Below, piece by piece: positions 25,516-34,560 of a stretch of DNA of 64,000 nt. The notes below the pieces were generated by a model that made no database searches, was not told the origin of the DNA, and saw only the letters and a list, made by a program, of their open reading frames with translations. Position 1 is the stretch's first letter, and every line of letters starts with the position of its first letter. The translations under genes were made by a program, and so were the position numbers. Origin of the DNA: Bacillota bacterium (GTDB taxonomy: Bacteria; Bacillota; Clostridia; Lachnospirales; Lachnospiraceae); assembly GCA_023395555.1 (NCBI GenBank), contig JAEWYQ010000073.1:151644-215643 (forward strand), read 5' to 3'.

Positions 25516-26514
25516 TTACCGTCTGAGCAGAAAAAGCTCCGGAAGCTCAGTGAGACCCAGAAACCAGTTAGAAGGATAATACCGAAAGACTTCCATATCA
25601 AACACATGAAGCAATGCGGGCAGCAAAAACAGCACGCTGAACCAGACCAACGCTGCATATATTCCTTTTCTTGAAAACAGCATTGCCAGAAAGGAAATAC
25701 CTGTTATCGCGATAAACCGTATCCCATAAACAAGAATTAAATAAGCATAGATCGGCACATTCACCGCATCACGCAGAAATGGGAGGGCCTTTACAGACGC
25801 AGTAAAATCATCTGCATTATATGCGGAGCAAATTGCTATCAGCTCCGGTAAGTACACCGCTGTAAGAATAGCCCCGGATACCATTAGCAGTGTAAGTGAT
25901 TTTGTGAGGAAAAGCTTCCTTCTCCCGTTTACCGTAGTATGAAATAATTTGCAGAAGGTCTGCTCTCTTATGGGGATTATGGACAGTAATATTAAAACCA
26001 TAAGAAGAAGGGTATTGACGGCATTTCTGTCCGCAGCATCCACTAACAGCGTTTTATAAGGCGTATCATAAACGATTGACCGCTTTCCGCTCTGTTCAGC
26101 CCTGCTTTCTGCATGAATTAAAAGAACCAGAAGCCGGTTCATCGCTGAAACCTGTTCCACCGAGCCCCCCTTTGAAAGTGCGTCAAGCCTTTGCATTGCC
26201 CATTCAATCGGGTCATCCTGCTGTTTTGCGGTCTCCACCGCCTGATAATAATAGGCCTCCTCTTTTGTGATAAATAAATGGTAATTGCTGATATGCAGCA
26301 ACTGCATCGCCAGCCCGAAGAGGATTACCAGAACCGCCTTATTGGCGATCACCAGCCTCCAGAGCTCATGTAAAAATAAATTTACCGATTTTACTTGTAT
26401 TATATTAATGGAAAACCTGACCAGAGGTTGTGAATTAACTCTTCCCCGCTCAAACAGATAGACGGAACTGCCTGCCAGCATAAAAAATGCTATGAAGATA
26501 ACAATGGAAACCAC
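25516..26514 (-). CDS. ABC-2-like membrane protein, 5' end probably damaged
   Basis: 332 residues if started at the GTG at 26514, which has no ribosome site. A good promoter (26626-26654) and a GGGGGG site 9 nt before an ATG at 26563 lie upstream, but that ATG is in another frame and closes after 37 codons. The reading frame given here is open only from about 26553. Hydrophobic segments lie at about 2-19, 53-72, 165-185, 205-225, 248-275 and 285-305. The segment NLFLHELWRLVIANKAVLVIL resembles the start of an ABC-2 permease, so residues 1-35 may be the last helix of a lost first half. It follows an adaptor and a MacB-like gene. Possibly a pseudogene. Confidence 0.5.
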   Translation of the reverse strand: MVSIVIFIAFFMLAGSSVYLFERGRVNSQPLVRFSINIIQVKSVNLFLHELWRLVIANKAVLVILFGLAMQLLHISNYHLFITKEEAYYYQAVETAKQQDDPIEWAMQRLDALSKGGSVEQVSAMNRLLVLLIHAESRAEQSGKRSIVYDTPYKTLLVDAADRNAVNTLLLMVLILLSIIPIREQTFCKLFHTTVNGRRKLFLTKSLTLLMVSGAILTAVYLPELIAICSAYNADDFTASVKALPFLRDAVNVPIYAYLILVYGIRFIAITGISFLAMLFSRKGIYAALVWFSVLFLLPALLHVFDMEVFRYYPSNWFLGLTELPELFLLRR

Positions 26515-26625
26515 ATATAAACAGGTGACCGGAAATCCGAAAACCTGTTATTTTTCTCCTCATAATACATTTCCCCCCTAATTTGTATATTATATTATTG
26601 AATTTGAGCAATAATTATATGGGTA

Positions 26626-26654
26626 ATAATACCATGTATTTTCATAAATGTAAA
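26626..26654 (-). promoter_or_regulatory. promoter in front of the damaged membrane-protein gene
   Basis: Minus strand: TTTACA (26654-26649), 17-nt spacer, TATTAT (26631-26626) with a TG before the -10. The 200-nt gap 26515-26714 is otherwise AT-rich with the GGGGGG ribosome site at 26573-26578. Confidence 0.6.
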
Positions 26655-26714
26655 GTAACTTTCAATATATAAAACCAGAAGTATTAACACTGTTACAGCT
26701 CGATAAATATTGTA

Positions 26715-27992
26715 TCACTTAATTCTACATGACCATTTATGATATCGATATGCTTTATATCCTCCCCTGCCCCATCGGAGGCAATTCTCTGCCAGCATAT
26801 AAAATAATGGCATTCCCAGATAAGCCCTTGGAAGGGGGAAGCTTCTTCCAAAAGAGAACAGAAGACAGATCACAGTGCATTCCAATACTGCCGCCGGAAG
26901 CAGGCTGCCGGCCTCCTGCCTGTTGACCGGAAGAAGATGTCTGTAGATTCTAAGCGCCGGTATACCGACTGCTGCCGCAGCCGTACAAGTCAGACAATTT
27001 CGGATATCCTGCTTTAGCAGGATATCCTTATAATTGGGAGTAATATAATCCATGCCCCGCCTCCATTCCAGGAAATCGGCGTATCTCCTGCTCCAGAAGG
27101 AAAAATCGGACCATTTTGCAGGAACGAGCTGCTGGGGGAAAAATACCTCAAATTCCATCATCCAGGAAATCAGGGGCCAGATGCATAAAAGTAACAGAAA
27201 AAGACTGACGGCCTGAACCGGGATGCTCCTTCTCCTCCAGAGAGCCGCACCCACCTCATACAGCAGGCAAAAGCCCATAAGCCACGCCGGCAGCAAAGCC
27301 GCCAGGGAAAGGCCCCTGGAGATCAGATATCCGTCAATCAGGGTATAGCTGCCGCTAATTCCATACCGTCTCAGCAGCTCCTCAGCCTGTTGCCCGCCGC
27401 TGCTTTCGGCTGCAAAGGTCAGTTCCAGATTGGCATAGTCCATTTTCTCCAATTCCCGCACAATAAGACATACCGCTTCCCTGGTATGAAGGATGCCCCG
27501 CACAAGGTAGGATTCACCGTCATAAGACACAGAATTCCCCATCGCATCCATTGTGCCAAACAGACCGTATGCCGTATCCTCGTCAATCAGACAGCCTTGA
27601 AGGTCATCTGCTGCCGGTATATATCCGCCGGCTATATAAATCGGATATGCCCGTTCCATGTCACCGGATACTTCAATCAGTGACAGCTTTCTTTCCTGCG
27701 GATACACCACTATCCCGCTGCTTAGGATACCCACTTCAATAAGCTGTCTCTCCTTCCTGTTCCAGGCGGTGATTCCTTTCAATCCTTTCTTTTCTCCTTC
27801 CATTTCCTGCTCTGCCATATAGGCGAGGGTCCGCCCCTCCACTGTCCCTTCCTCTATCCGGATGCTGACAGCCCGGTAATCCTCTTCGATGCAGCGGCTA
27901 TAATATAATGCGGTTCCCCACAGGGCATAGATCAGGGCAAACAGAAGGAGAAGAGCCGCACGCCCTTTGATAATGCTATTCATTCTTCTCAT
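26715..27992 (-). CDS. membrane protein with MacB-like extracytoplasmic domain
   Basis: 425 residues. A membrane helix at about 9-28 precedes an extracytoplasmic domain (about 30-220) that resembles the periplasmic domain of MacB/FtsX-type permeases. Helices follow at about 228-250, 258-278, 340-355, 368-385 and 388-402. It lacks the clear FtsX four-helix pattern, so it is an outlier or a different family. The ATG at 27992 overlaps the stop of the adaptor gene by 17 nt; an ATG at 27983 is an alternative. No ATPase gene accompanies it, which is odd for an exporter. Function unknown, probably envelope export or sensing together with the adaptor. Confidence 0.5.
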   Translation of the reverse strand: MRRMNSIIKGRAALLLLFALIYALWGTALYYSRCIEEDYRAVSIRIEEGTVEGRTLAYMAEQEMEGEKKGLKGITAWNRKERQLIEVGILSSGIVVYPQERKLSLIEVSGDMERAYPIYIAGGYIPAADDLQGCLIDEDTAYGLFGTMDAMGNSVSYDGESYLVRGILHTREAVCLIVRELEKMDYANLELTFAAESSGGQQAEELLRRYGISGSYTLIDGYLISRGLSLAALLPAWLMGFCLLYEVGAALWRRRSIPVQAVSLFLLLLCIWPLISWMMEFEVFFPQQLVPAKWSDFSFWSRRYADFLEWRRGMDYITPNYKDILLKQDIRNCLTCTAAAAVGIPALRIYRHLLPVNRQEAGSLLPAAVLECTVICLLFSFGRSFPLPRAYLGMPLFYMLAENCLRWGRGGYKAYRYHKWSCRIK

Positions 27993-30393
27993 TAATCCTC
28001 ACCCGGTCCCCCTCCTCAATGCTTTTACTGCTGCTGACAACAACTCTGTCCCCCGAGCCAAGCACTGTATCCACCGCCGCGGTTTTGCCGTCTTTCTCCA
28101 GCACAGTAACATTTACCCGGTAGACGGTCTGCTCCCGGCCCAGGCTGGTGTTCGTCTCTCCGATTGCCAGAACATAATTCATCTGATGGGAATCGATCCG
28201 TATCGCTTGAAGAGGCAGTGTCTTTGCATATTTTCCGGATGTTTTGCTGACAGTATAGGACACGGTCTTTCCAATATCATATATTGCCAATGAAGTATGA
28301 TCGACGGAAGGAAGTTCTGCTGTCAGCTCCGCCATTCCCTGGGCATCCTCCCGGCCTATGCTTTCTATGACAGCCGTTATCGGCTCCCGCCTGTCACTGC
28401 TTGAGAGCAGGATCTCATCTCCGACCTCCAGATGCTCTGCTTCCTCCCTTGATACCTTCGCTTGAAACAGGTAATTTTCCGTAGAAATGGACACCTTTTC
28501 TGCGCCTGTAATTCTGCTTCCCACACTTACGCCAATGTTTTTTACCTTCCCCGCACAGGGAGAAAGGACTTTGCCCTCCTGCTTCAGCAGCTTTTCCGCC
28601 GCTTCCACTGCTTCTCTATGCTGCTCCACCTCCATTGCGAGAAGATCATTGGAGATCCGGTTTATCTCCTGCTTCGTCCGGTTGGAGCGCAGGGTATCCG
28701 AATCTTTCTTCTTGGCCTTATTCAAGGCCGTCCTGGCATCCTCAAGAACCCTTTCGGCACTGTGCAGCTGGCTCTCCTGGGCCTGCAGCTCCTCACCGTA
28801 ATCATACTGCCGCTCCTTAATCCGGTCACAGACCTCCTGGGCCTTATTTTTATTCTCCCCGGCTTTATCCAGGCTCTCCCTGGCCTTGTTCCGGTTTTGT
28901 ATCCGCTCATCCTCATCCTTCTCCAGTCCGGCCAGCTTTCTCTCCCACTGCAGCTTCGTACTTTCCAGTTCTTCCTGTTTTACCTCCACCAGCTCTTCGG
29001 CGCTGCGGACAACCTGGCGCTTTGCGTCATCCTCCTGGTAAACGATGGAGAAAAGGCTTTGCCAGGCCATTGCAGCATTTGCTTCCGAGCCGCTTTGAAT
29101 TGCGGCACCATAAGAAGCGATGGCGTCACAAAGCTCTTTGTCCCTCCCGGCTTCTTCCTTCCATGCCTCATAGGCATCCTCATAAGCGCGGATATATGCC
29201 GCCTTCTGGGCGGTAGTCAGATAGGAGCCTGATTCTGCCGCTGTAATAAATGCCAGCTTATAATCCTCTCTGGCCCGGTTGAGTTCCTTCAGCAGAGCCT
29301 TTGCTGTTTTCACATGCCTCCTGTATTCTTCCTCACCGTAATAGCACCAGAAGATCGGAAGCTGGGCCCGGATCAACGCATCCTGACTGTCTTCCGCGGG
29401 GGTTTCCCTATCGGCTGTCCCTGTGTCTGAGACTGGATTCTCTGACTGGGCATAGAGTTTCGTCAGAATTTCATGGAAGCTGTTGTCGATATTCATCAAG
29501 GTGGCGCTATACTCCCGGTCATCAAAAGCAATACTGCCGGGATCCCATACCGGCTCCCCATCCTCTTTTTGGGAGGGTGCGGCTATCTTTACCTTGCTGT
29601 CCAGCGCCGCAGCACGGTATCCTGCGATTGCAGCTTCCGCTTTCCTTTTACCGGCAAACAGCTCTTTCAGAGCTTCTTCCGCCCTGGCGTATGCTTTCTC
29701 TGCCTTGAGCACAGCCCGGTCACGGTCCTCTTCCGCCTCCAGCTTCCATTCCTGGACCTCCTGATAGGCTCTTTCGGCCTCCATGCAGGCTTCTTCTGCC
29801 TCCCGGTATGCTTCTTCTGCTTTCTCCAGCTCTTCCTGCCTTGCCTTATCTATCGATGACCTTGCCGCTTCCAGCCTCGTCCGAGCCAGCCCGGCATCCA
29901 GCTCCGCTCTTCTCAGTGCGAGAGCTGCCGCCTCCTCTTCCTCCGCTGCTGCCGACGCCGCCGTCTCCTGGGCCAGCTCTTCCTTCTCCCTGTTGAGTTC
30001 TGCAATGGTAAGCTCCCGCCGGAGATCCTCACATATGGTTTCCAGTCCTTGCAGATCATAGATAAAGAGAAGATCCCCTTCTTCAATCGGCTGGCCTTCC
30101 TTTACTGCAATTTCCGATATCCTGGCCCCCTCATAGAGTTCCAGATATTTCTCTGTTTTGGCTTCAATGGAACCGGTTCCCGTGATAATATAATTTAATA
30201 CGCTGCTCTTTGTCTTTACTGCTGTTACCTTTGCAACGGTTACCGAATCCGCGGCACGGGATACCCCTGTCAGCAGCAGCATTAGTATGAAAAAACCGAT
30301 CAGCAGACGCTTTGCTGCCTCCTGCAAGGTTGGTTTTGCCGCTTCCGGTTCTCTGGCAAGCTGCTTTATGATATACTCCTTCATCCTTCCCAT
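27976..30393 (-). CDS. HlyD/MacA-like membrane fusion adaptor with very long coiled coil
   Basis: 805 residues. The membrane helix is at about 28-46. A biotinyl-lipoyl-like half (GSIEAKTEKYLELYEGARISEI, VKEGQPIEEGDLLFIYD) is at about 70-110, and its matching half (VLSPCAGKVKNIGVSVGSRI) comes after the coiled coil near 620-640. The coiled coil (about 115-610) is rich in Glu, Ala, Lys and Arg and interrupted by a less helical stretch near 270-330. A beta-barrel and C-terminal domain follow. At about 500 residues the coiled coil is far longer than in typical MacA-like adaptors. It lies between sugar-type permeases and a MacB-like gene. Confidence 0.75.
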   Translation of the reverse strand: MGRMKEYIIKQLAREPEAAKPTLQEAAKRLLIGFFILMLLLTGVSRAADSVTVAKVTAVKTKSSVLNYIITGTGSIEAKTEKYLELYEGARISEIAVKEGQPIEEGDLLFIYDLQGLETICEDLRRELTIAELNREKEELAQETAASAAAEEEEAAALALRRAELDAGLARTRLEAARSSIDKARQEELEKAEEAYREAEEACMEAERAYQEVQEWKLEAEEDRDRAVLKAEKAYARAEEALKELFAGKRKAEAAIAGYRAAALDSKVKIAAPSQKEDGEPVWDPGSIAFDDREYSATLMNIDNSFHEILTKLYAQSENPVSDTGTADRETPAEDSQDALIRAQLPIFWCYYGEEEYRRHVKTAKALLKELNRAREDYKLAFITAAESGSYLTTAQKAAYIRAYEDAYEAWKEEAGRDKELCDAIASYGAAIQSGSEANAAMAWQSLFSIVYQEDDAKRQVVRSAEELVEVKQEELESTKLQWERKLAGLEKDEDERIQNRNKARESLDKAGENKNKAQEVCDRIKERQYDYGEELQAQESQLHSAERVLEDARTALNKAKKKDSDTLRSNRTKQEINRISNDLLAMEVEQHREAVEAAEKLLKQEGKVLSPCAGKVKNIGVSVGSRITGAEKVSISTENYLFQAKVSREEAEHLEVGDEILLSSSDRREPITAVIESIGREDAQGMAELTAELPSVDHTSLAIYDIGKTVSYTVSKTSGKYAKTLPLQAIRIDSHQMNYVLAIGETNTSLGREQTVYRVNVTVLEKDGKTAAVDTVLGSGDRVVVSSSKSIEEGDRVRINEKNE

Positions 30394-30510
30394 TCTCTTT
30401 CACCTTTCTTTCCATTCCTTCTACCCGCCAATCCCATTGATCCTGTCTTCCTTTCCATCCCTCTTGATCCCCATGCTTCCCTTCTTACCGCCTTGTCTGT
30501 GCTTTGGCCG

Positions 30511-31356
30511 TTACTCTTTAATTCCGGAAGCTACAATCCCTTCTTCTATATATTTCTGACCGGACAGAAAAAACAGCAGCGGCGGCATCATGGCGATCAC
30601 GCAGGCTGTCAGTGCAACTCCCAGCTCATCCATGGCAATTCCGGGAAGATACAGGGACATGGGCCACAGGGATTTATCCTTTAGAAAGGTAATGGGCTGC
30701 TCAATTGCATTCCATCCCTCCAGAAAGCCCAGAATCCCGGCAGAGATAATCCCCGACGCACCCATGGGCAGTCCGATATGCAGAAATATCTTTCCCTCCC
30801 CTGCCCCATCTATTTTAGCCGCCTCAATCAGAGCCCGAGGAATGGTTCTGAAGCTTTTCTCCAGGATGAATACGGGAAAGGTGGAAAATAGCATGGGAAC
30901 GATCAGGGCCAGGTGGGTATTCATCAGCCTTAGCCGGTCAAGCACAAGATAGCTTGATACCATCGTTACCTGAAAGGGCATGATCATCAATGCGATGTAC
31001 AATAAGAACAGCGCTTTCTTTCCCCGGAACTGAAAACGTGCAAAGCTCCAGGCGGCAGGAAGTGCAATGATCAGCTGCCCGGCCACACCGGGAATTACCT
31101 GAATGCAGGAATTCCAGAACATCGGAAAGAATTGTGGCGTATCCAGCAGCAGCTCCGCGTAGGGTCGAAGAGTGGGGTAGCCGGGGAACAGATGCCAGGA
31201 CGCATACCCTTCCCTCTGTCCCAATACCGCCCCGATGCTTTCCTCCACCTCGGCAGCTCCCATAAAGGAACCGGAGACCAGCATCCACAGAGGGAGCCAG
31301 ATGAGCAGGGCCATGATACAGAGAATTAAAAAGTTAAGATACCTCAGCCTCTTCAT
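30511..31356 (-). CDS. carbohydrate ABC transporter permease (second system, UgpE type)
   Basis: 281 residues from the ATG at 31356, which overlaps the previous stop by 4 nt and has GGAGG just upstream; an in-frame ATG at 31440 has no support. Six membrane helices. The EAA loop is EAAKIDGAGEGKIFLHIGLP. It pairs with the upstream permease in a CUT1-type importer. The adaptor gene follows after 117 nt without a visible terminator, so both may share a transcript. The binding protein is probably the lipoprotein encoded divergently at 34561. Confidence 0.85.
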   Translation of the reverse strand: MKRLRYLNFLILCIMALLIWLPLWMLVSGSFMGAAEVEESIGAVLGQREGYASWHLFPGYPTLRPYAELLLDTPQFFPMFWNSCIQVIPGVAGQLIIALPAAWSFARFQFRGKKALFLLYIALMIMPFQVTMVSSYLVLDRLRLMNTHLALIVPMLFSTFPVFILEKSFRTIPRALIEAAKIDGAGEGKIFLHIGLPMGASGIISAGILGFLEGWNAIEQPITFLKDKSLWPMSLYLPGIAMDELGVALTACVIAMMPPLLFFLSGQKYIEEGIVASGIKE

Positions 31357-32279
31357 TCCTCCACCCCTCTTCGCCCCAGACCATGAAGCAGCAGAAGGAA
31401 TAGAATAAATACTACTGCAAGCATAGATGCCGCGGCGCACATTTTCTGAATATCCAGTGAAACAAACCAGTTATTTAACAGATGCTGAAGCATATAAATG
31501 CTGCTCTGGGGGTAAGCCCCCGCCACCAGATAGGCTTCACGGAATACCTTGAAGGAATTGACCAGGGACATCACTGCCGCAACAAACAGGGTCGGCATTA
31601 GCCCCGGCAGAGTGATGTAAAAGAACTTTCCCAATACCCCTGCCCCGTCGATGGCAGCCGCCTCGTAGACCGTCTCCGATATACTGCCCAAACCGGACAG
31701 CCACAGCACACAGTCATAGCCCGCATTCTTCCACACATAGCTGAATACCAGCACCAGAAAGGCATAATCCGTATTCATCCAGTCCACCGTCCGGCTGCCC
31801 AGCCTCACCAGCAGATGATTCAGCAAGCCCTGGTTATGAAAGAAAATCTTCCACAGGAGGGCCACCGAGGCAACCGGAACAGCCATGGGAATCAGAAAGG
31901 ATACCTTAAAGAAATCTCCCCGGTGCTGCATCATTACGGATAGCAGCAGGCTCAGAAGCAGCAGCAGGGGGATGCAGACCAGAATAAACCTCCCTGTATT
32001 TCCTGCTGCCAGGCGGAATGCTTCATTTTCCAGTACGGTCCGGTAATTCTTAAGGCCGACAAACCTTCCCCCCATGGCTTCAAAGAAGGATCTTCGCACC
32101 GCATCCAGAAAGGGAAGCAGGACAAACACCGCGATGCCCAGAAGGCTGGGAAGCAAAAACAGCCAGGCTATTCCTGTTTCCCGCCGCCTCAGCCGGTGCC
32201 TGACACCGCCGCGCAGGTGTCTGACACCACGACGAGCATTACCTTGCCTTATTATTTTTAATATCATCTCGAGAACCAC
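31353..32279 (-). CDS. sugar ABC transporter permease with repeat-derived N-terminus
   Basis: 308 residues from the GTG at 32279; an ATG at 32267 is an alternative and neither has a clear ribosome site. The first 33 residues are very basic and contain a duplicated RGVRH motif, because two copies of the palindrome GGTGYCTGACACC (32195-32207, 32216-32228) lie inside the coding region. Six membrane helices follow, with the EAA loop EAAAIDGAGVLGKFFYITLP. It is separated from the sensor kinase gene by a terminator and is translationally coupled to the second permease. Confidence 0.82.
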   Translation of the reverse strand: MVLEMILKIIRQGNARRGVRHLRGGVRHRLRRRETGIAWLFLLPSLLGIAVFVLLPFLDAVRRSFFEAMGGRFVGLKNYRTVLENEAFRLAAGNTGRFILVCIPLLLLLSLLLSVMMQHRGDFFKVSFLIPMAVPVASVALLWKIFFHNQGLLNHLLVRLGSRTVDWMNTDYAFLVLVFSYVWKNAGYDCVLWLSGLGSISETVYEAAAIDGAGVLGKFFYITLPGLMPTLFVAAVMSLVNSFKVFREAYLVAGAYPQSSIYMLQHLLNNWFVSLDIQKMCAAASMLAVVFILFLLLLHGLGRRGVEE

Positions 32280-32421
32280 ACCCTTACTGCAATAATATTT
32301 ATCTGCGTATCGTTTACTGGCAGTATAGCCGGGAAATCTCTAAATAACCTTTAAAAACAGAGAAAGCCGCCGGGCTGGATGATATACATCCTAAACCCGG
32401 CGGCTTCCGGTGCCTGACACC
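32195..32421. repeat. three copies of the 13-bp palindrome GGTGYCTGACACC
   Basis: Copies at 32195-32207, 32216-32228 and 32409-32421. The middle copy is a perfect palindrome around a central T; the other two differ by one base. Two lie in the first codons of a permease gene and one sits between the kinase gene and its terminator. Confidence 0.7.
32364..32406 (-). terminator. terminator of the two-component operon
   Basis: Perfect 11-bp GC-rich arms 32364-32374 and 32396-32406, with an inner GGATG/CATCC stem. Read leftward it is followed by TTTCTCTGTTTTT. It separates the kinase gene from the permease genes. Confidence 0.8.
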
Positions 32422-32429
32422 GATTTGCG

Positions 32430-33710
32430 CTATATCGGGAGCTTTACTGCAAAGGTGGCGCCTCCTCCCGGAGTATCCCGGATGAGGATCTCCCCATGGT
32501 GGAGCTCCGCCAGCTCCCTGGCGATACTCAGCCCCAGTCCGAAATGCTTCTTATCGGTTCTGGACTGATCTCCGCGGTAGAAGCGCTCAAAGACACGCTT
32601 CTTCTCCTCCTCGGGAATTCCCTTGCCGTGATCTTCTACCTCCAGGATCACACAGCGCTTTTGCTGATACGCCCGGATCACAATCCTGCCCTCTGCGGGA
32701 GTATGGCTCATGGCATTATCCGCAAGGATGGTTATGATCTGCCTGATGCGCTCCTTATCCCCATTCATGCTGCTGAGAGCTTCCTCCGGAAGCTCCAGGG
32801 AGATTTCCATCTGCTTCTCATTCAGGCAGCTGCATATCATGTCATAGCATTCGATCAGCAGCGTATCCAGATCCAGCGGCTCCGGCTTCAGCTCCCAGCG
32901 CTTTGCGTCCGCTGCCGCCAGTAAGAGCATATCCTGGATCAGTCGGGTCATCCGGTCACACTCGGTCTCCACATGTCCAAGGAATTGGTCCGCCCTGGTT
33001 ACATCCTCACGGATGGCGGATATTCCCGTCTTTATCACCGTAAGCGGGGACTTAAGCTCATGGGAAGCCGCGGCAATAAATGCATTCTGATTCTCCTGCC
33101 CTTCCTCCAGCGGCCTGATTACCTTGCCGATATAGAGGGAGCTGATGAGGAACAGGGCTGCTACGCCGGCCAGATCAATAGCGGCAAAAAACAAGATTTG
33201 CCCAGCCCCGGAACGCAGACGATTTTCTGAAAACACCATAATCGTCTGCCAGCCCTTACGGGTAGGGATGTTGACCCCCATTCCCAGATAGGAGCCCTGC
33301 GCCTTAAAATCCAGGGACAATACGGCGGTCTTCTCCACTCTTGCGTACAGAGGCCGCCGGTCGAGGACCACACCTTCCCGGGCTGCACTTTCCTTGATAG
33401 CCGCCGCCAGCTGCTCCGTATCTGTCCCGGTCTGTATCTGGTAACGGCTTGCCAGCCGCTTTCCGTTCTCCTCCACCAGAATGATATACTGATTTTCCAA
33501 TTGTTTTTGAAGCATCCAGGAGCTATTAATGATATTCTCCGTACGGATTTTCTCCACAATCTGCTCCGCATTGGCCAGGAAGAGAATTTTCTCCTGCTGG
33601 CTGTTCTGCTTGTAATTAAGGATGGCGATCCCTATAATAATAACAGTCAGTATTATGCTGGTGGTAATGCCGTAGAGAAGCACCAGCCTGAGTTTCAGTT
33701 TTTTAAACAC
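32430..33710 (-). CDS. two-component sensor histidine kinase
   Basis: 426 residues. Membrane helices at about 8-29 and 178-200 flank an extracytoplasmic sensor domain of about 150 residues. The phosphoacceptor motif is AAASHELKSPLTVI with His at about 217. The N box (ILADNAMSHTP), G1 (VEDHGKGIP) and G2 (HFGLGLSIA) of the ATPase domain are all present. It lies 9 nt after its response regulator. Its signal is unknown; the adjacent transporter and binding protein suggest that it senses the transported compound or envelope state. Confidence 0.92.
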   Translation of the reverse strand: MFKKLKLRLVLLYGITTSIILTVIIIGIAILNYKQNSQQEKILFLANAEQIVEKIRTENIINSSWMLQKQLENQYIILVEENGKRLASRYQIQTGTDTEQLAAAIKESAAREGVVLDRRPLYARVEKTAVLSLDFKAQGSYLGMGVNIPTRKGWQTIMVFSENRLRSGAGQILFFAAIDLAGVAALFLISSLYIGKVIRPLEEGQENQNAFIAAASHELKSPLTVIKTGISAIREDVTRADQFLGHVETECDRMTRLIQDMLLLAAADAKRWELKPEPLDLDTLLIECYDMICSCLNEKQMEISLELPEEALSSMNGDKERIRQIITILADNAMSHTPAEGRIVIRAYQQKRCVILEVEDHGKGIPEEEKKRVFERFYRGDQSRTDKKHFGLGLSIARELAELHHGEILIRDTPGGGATFAVKLPI

Positions 33711-33719
33711 AGCCTCCTC

Positions 33720-34391
33720 CTATTCCACCAGTTGGTAACCGATTCCCCGGATTGTCTTGATCGTTGCCCGGCTGTGGACTGATTTCAGGCGTTTCCGAAG
33801 AAAACAGATGAAATTGTCCAGATTCCCGTCCGTCACAAAGCTGTCCGCTCCCCAGACACGGGTGAGCAGCATATCCCTGGTGAGAATCTGCCCTTTATTC
33901 TTGATAAAAAAGCTTAGGAGATCCCCCTCCCGCCTGGACAGGCTGCAAGCCTCCTTCTCCTTCACGATTTGCATGGTAGCCGCGTCCAGGATAAAATCAG
34001 AGAAATACAGCCGCTGGAAATTCTCAATCCTGGCCGGGCGTCTTGCCAGAGCCCGAACCCTCGCCAGAAGCTCCTCGGTGTCAAAGGGCTTGGTCAGATA
34101 GTCGTCCGCCCCGGTGTCCAGCCCCTCGATCCGGTTCTTCAAGGTATCCATGGCCGTTACCATAATAACCGGAGTGGTGATATTCTGCCGCCGGAGCTTA
34201 TCAAGAATGGTCAGCCCATCCATTCCGGGAAGCATCCTGTCCAATACAATAACATCGTAGGTCTGCTTGCCCGCATAGAACAAGGCATCCTCCCCGTCAT
34301 GGCAGAAATCTGCTTCCATATTATTTTTCTTCAGCTGGTACTCTAAGATGGCACACAAGTCCTTATCGTCCTCGATGATCAGAAGATACAT
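33720..34391 (-). CDS. OmpR/PhoB-family response regulator
   Basis: 223 residues. The receiver domain has acidic residues E7-D8-D9, phosphoacceptor D51 (VLDRMLPGMDG) and the conserved lysine in LTKPF near 101. The C-terminal winged helix (about 125-220) shows LSRREGDLLSFFIKNKGQIL and RKRLKSVHSRATIKTIRGIGY. It is first in the kinase operon and divergent from the lipoprotein gene at 34561, which it may control through the 169-nt shared gap; no repeat operator is obvious there. Confidence 0.92.
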   Translation of the reverse strand: MYLLIIEDDKDLCAILEYQLKKNNMEADFCHDGEDALFYAGKQTYDVIVLDRMLPGMDGLTILDKLRRQNITTPVIMVTAMDTLKNRIEGLDTGADDYLTKPFDTEELLARVRALARRPARIENFQRLYFSDFILDAATMQIVKEKEACSLSRREGDLLSFFIKNKGQILTRDMLLTRVWGADSFVTDGNLDNFICFLRKRLKSVHSRATIKTIRGIGYQLVE

Positions 34392-34560
34392 CCTCCGCAG
34401 CTCCTTTCCTTGCCGGAGCCTGTCTTTGACTCCGGGGCATTGTCTGGTGAAAAACTTACAAATTATTCTGTTTTTTAAGGTTGGTTAGAGATAAGCATTT
34501 TATAACATATTTATAGTTTGAATGCAACCTGTGAAAAACGGGGTTCGAAAGGAGTAAGAA

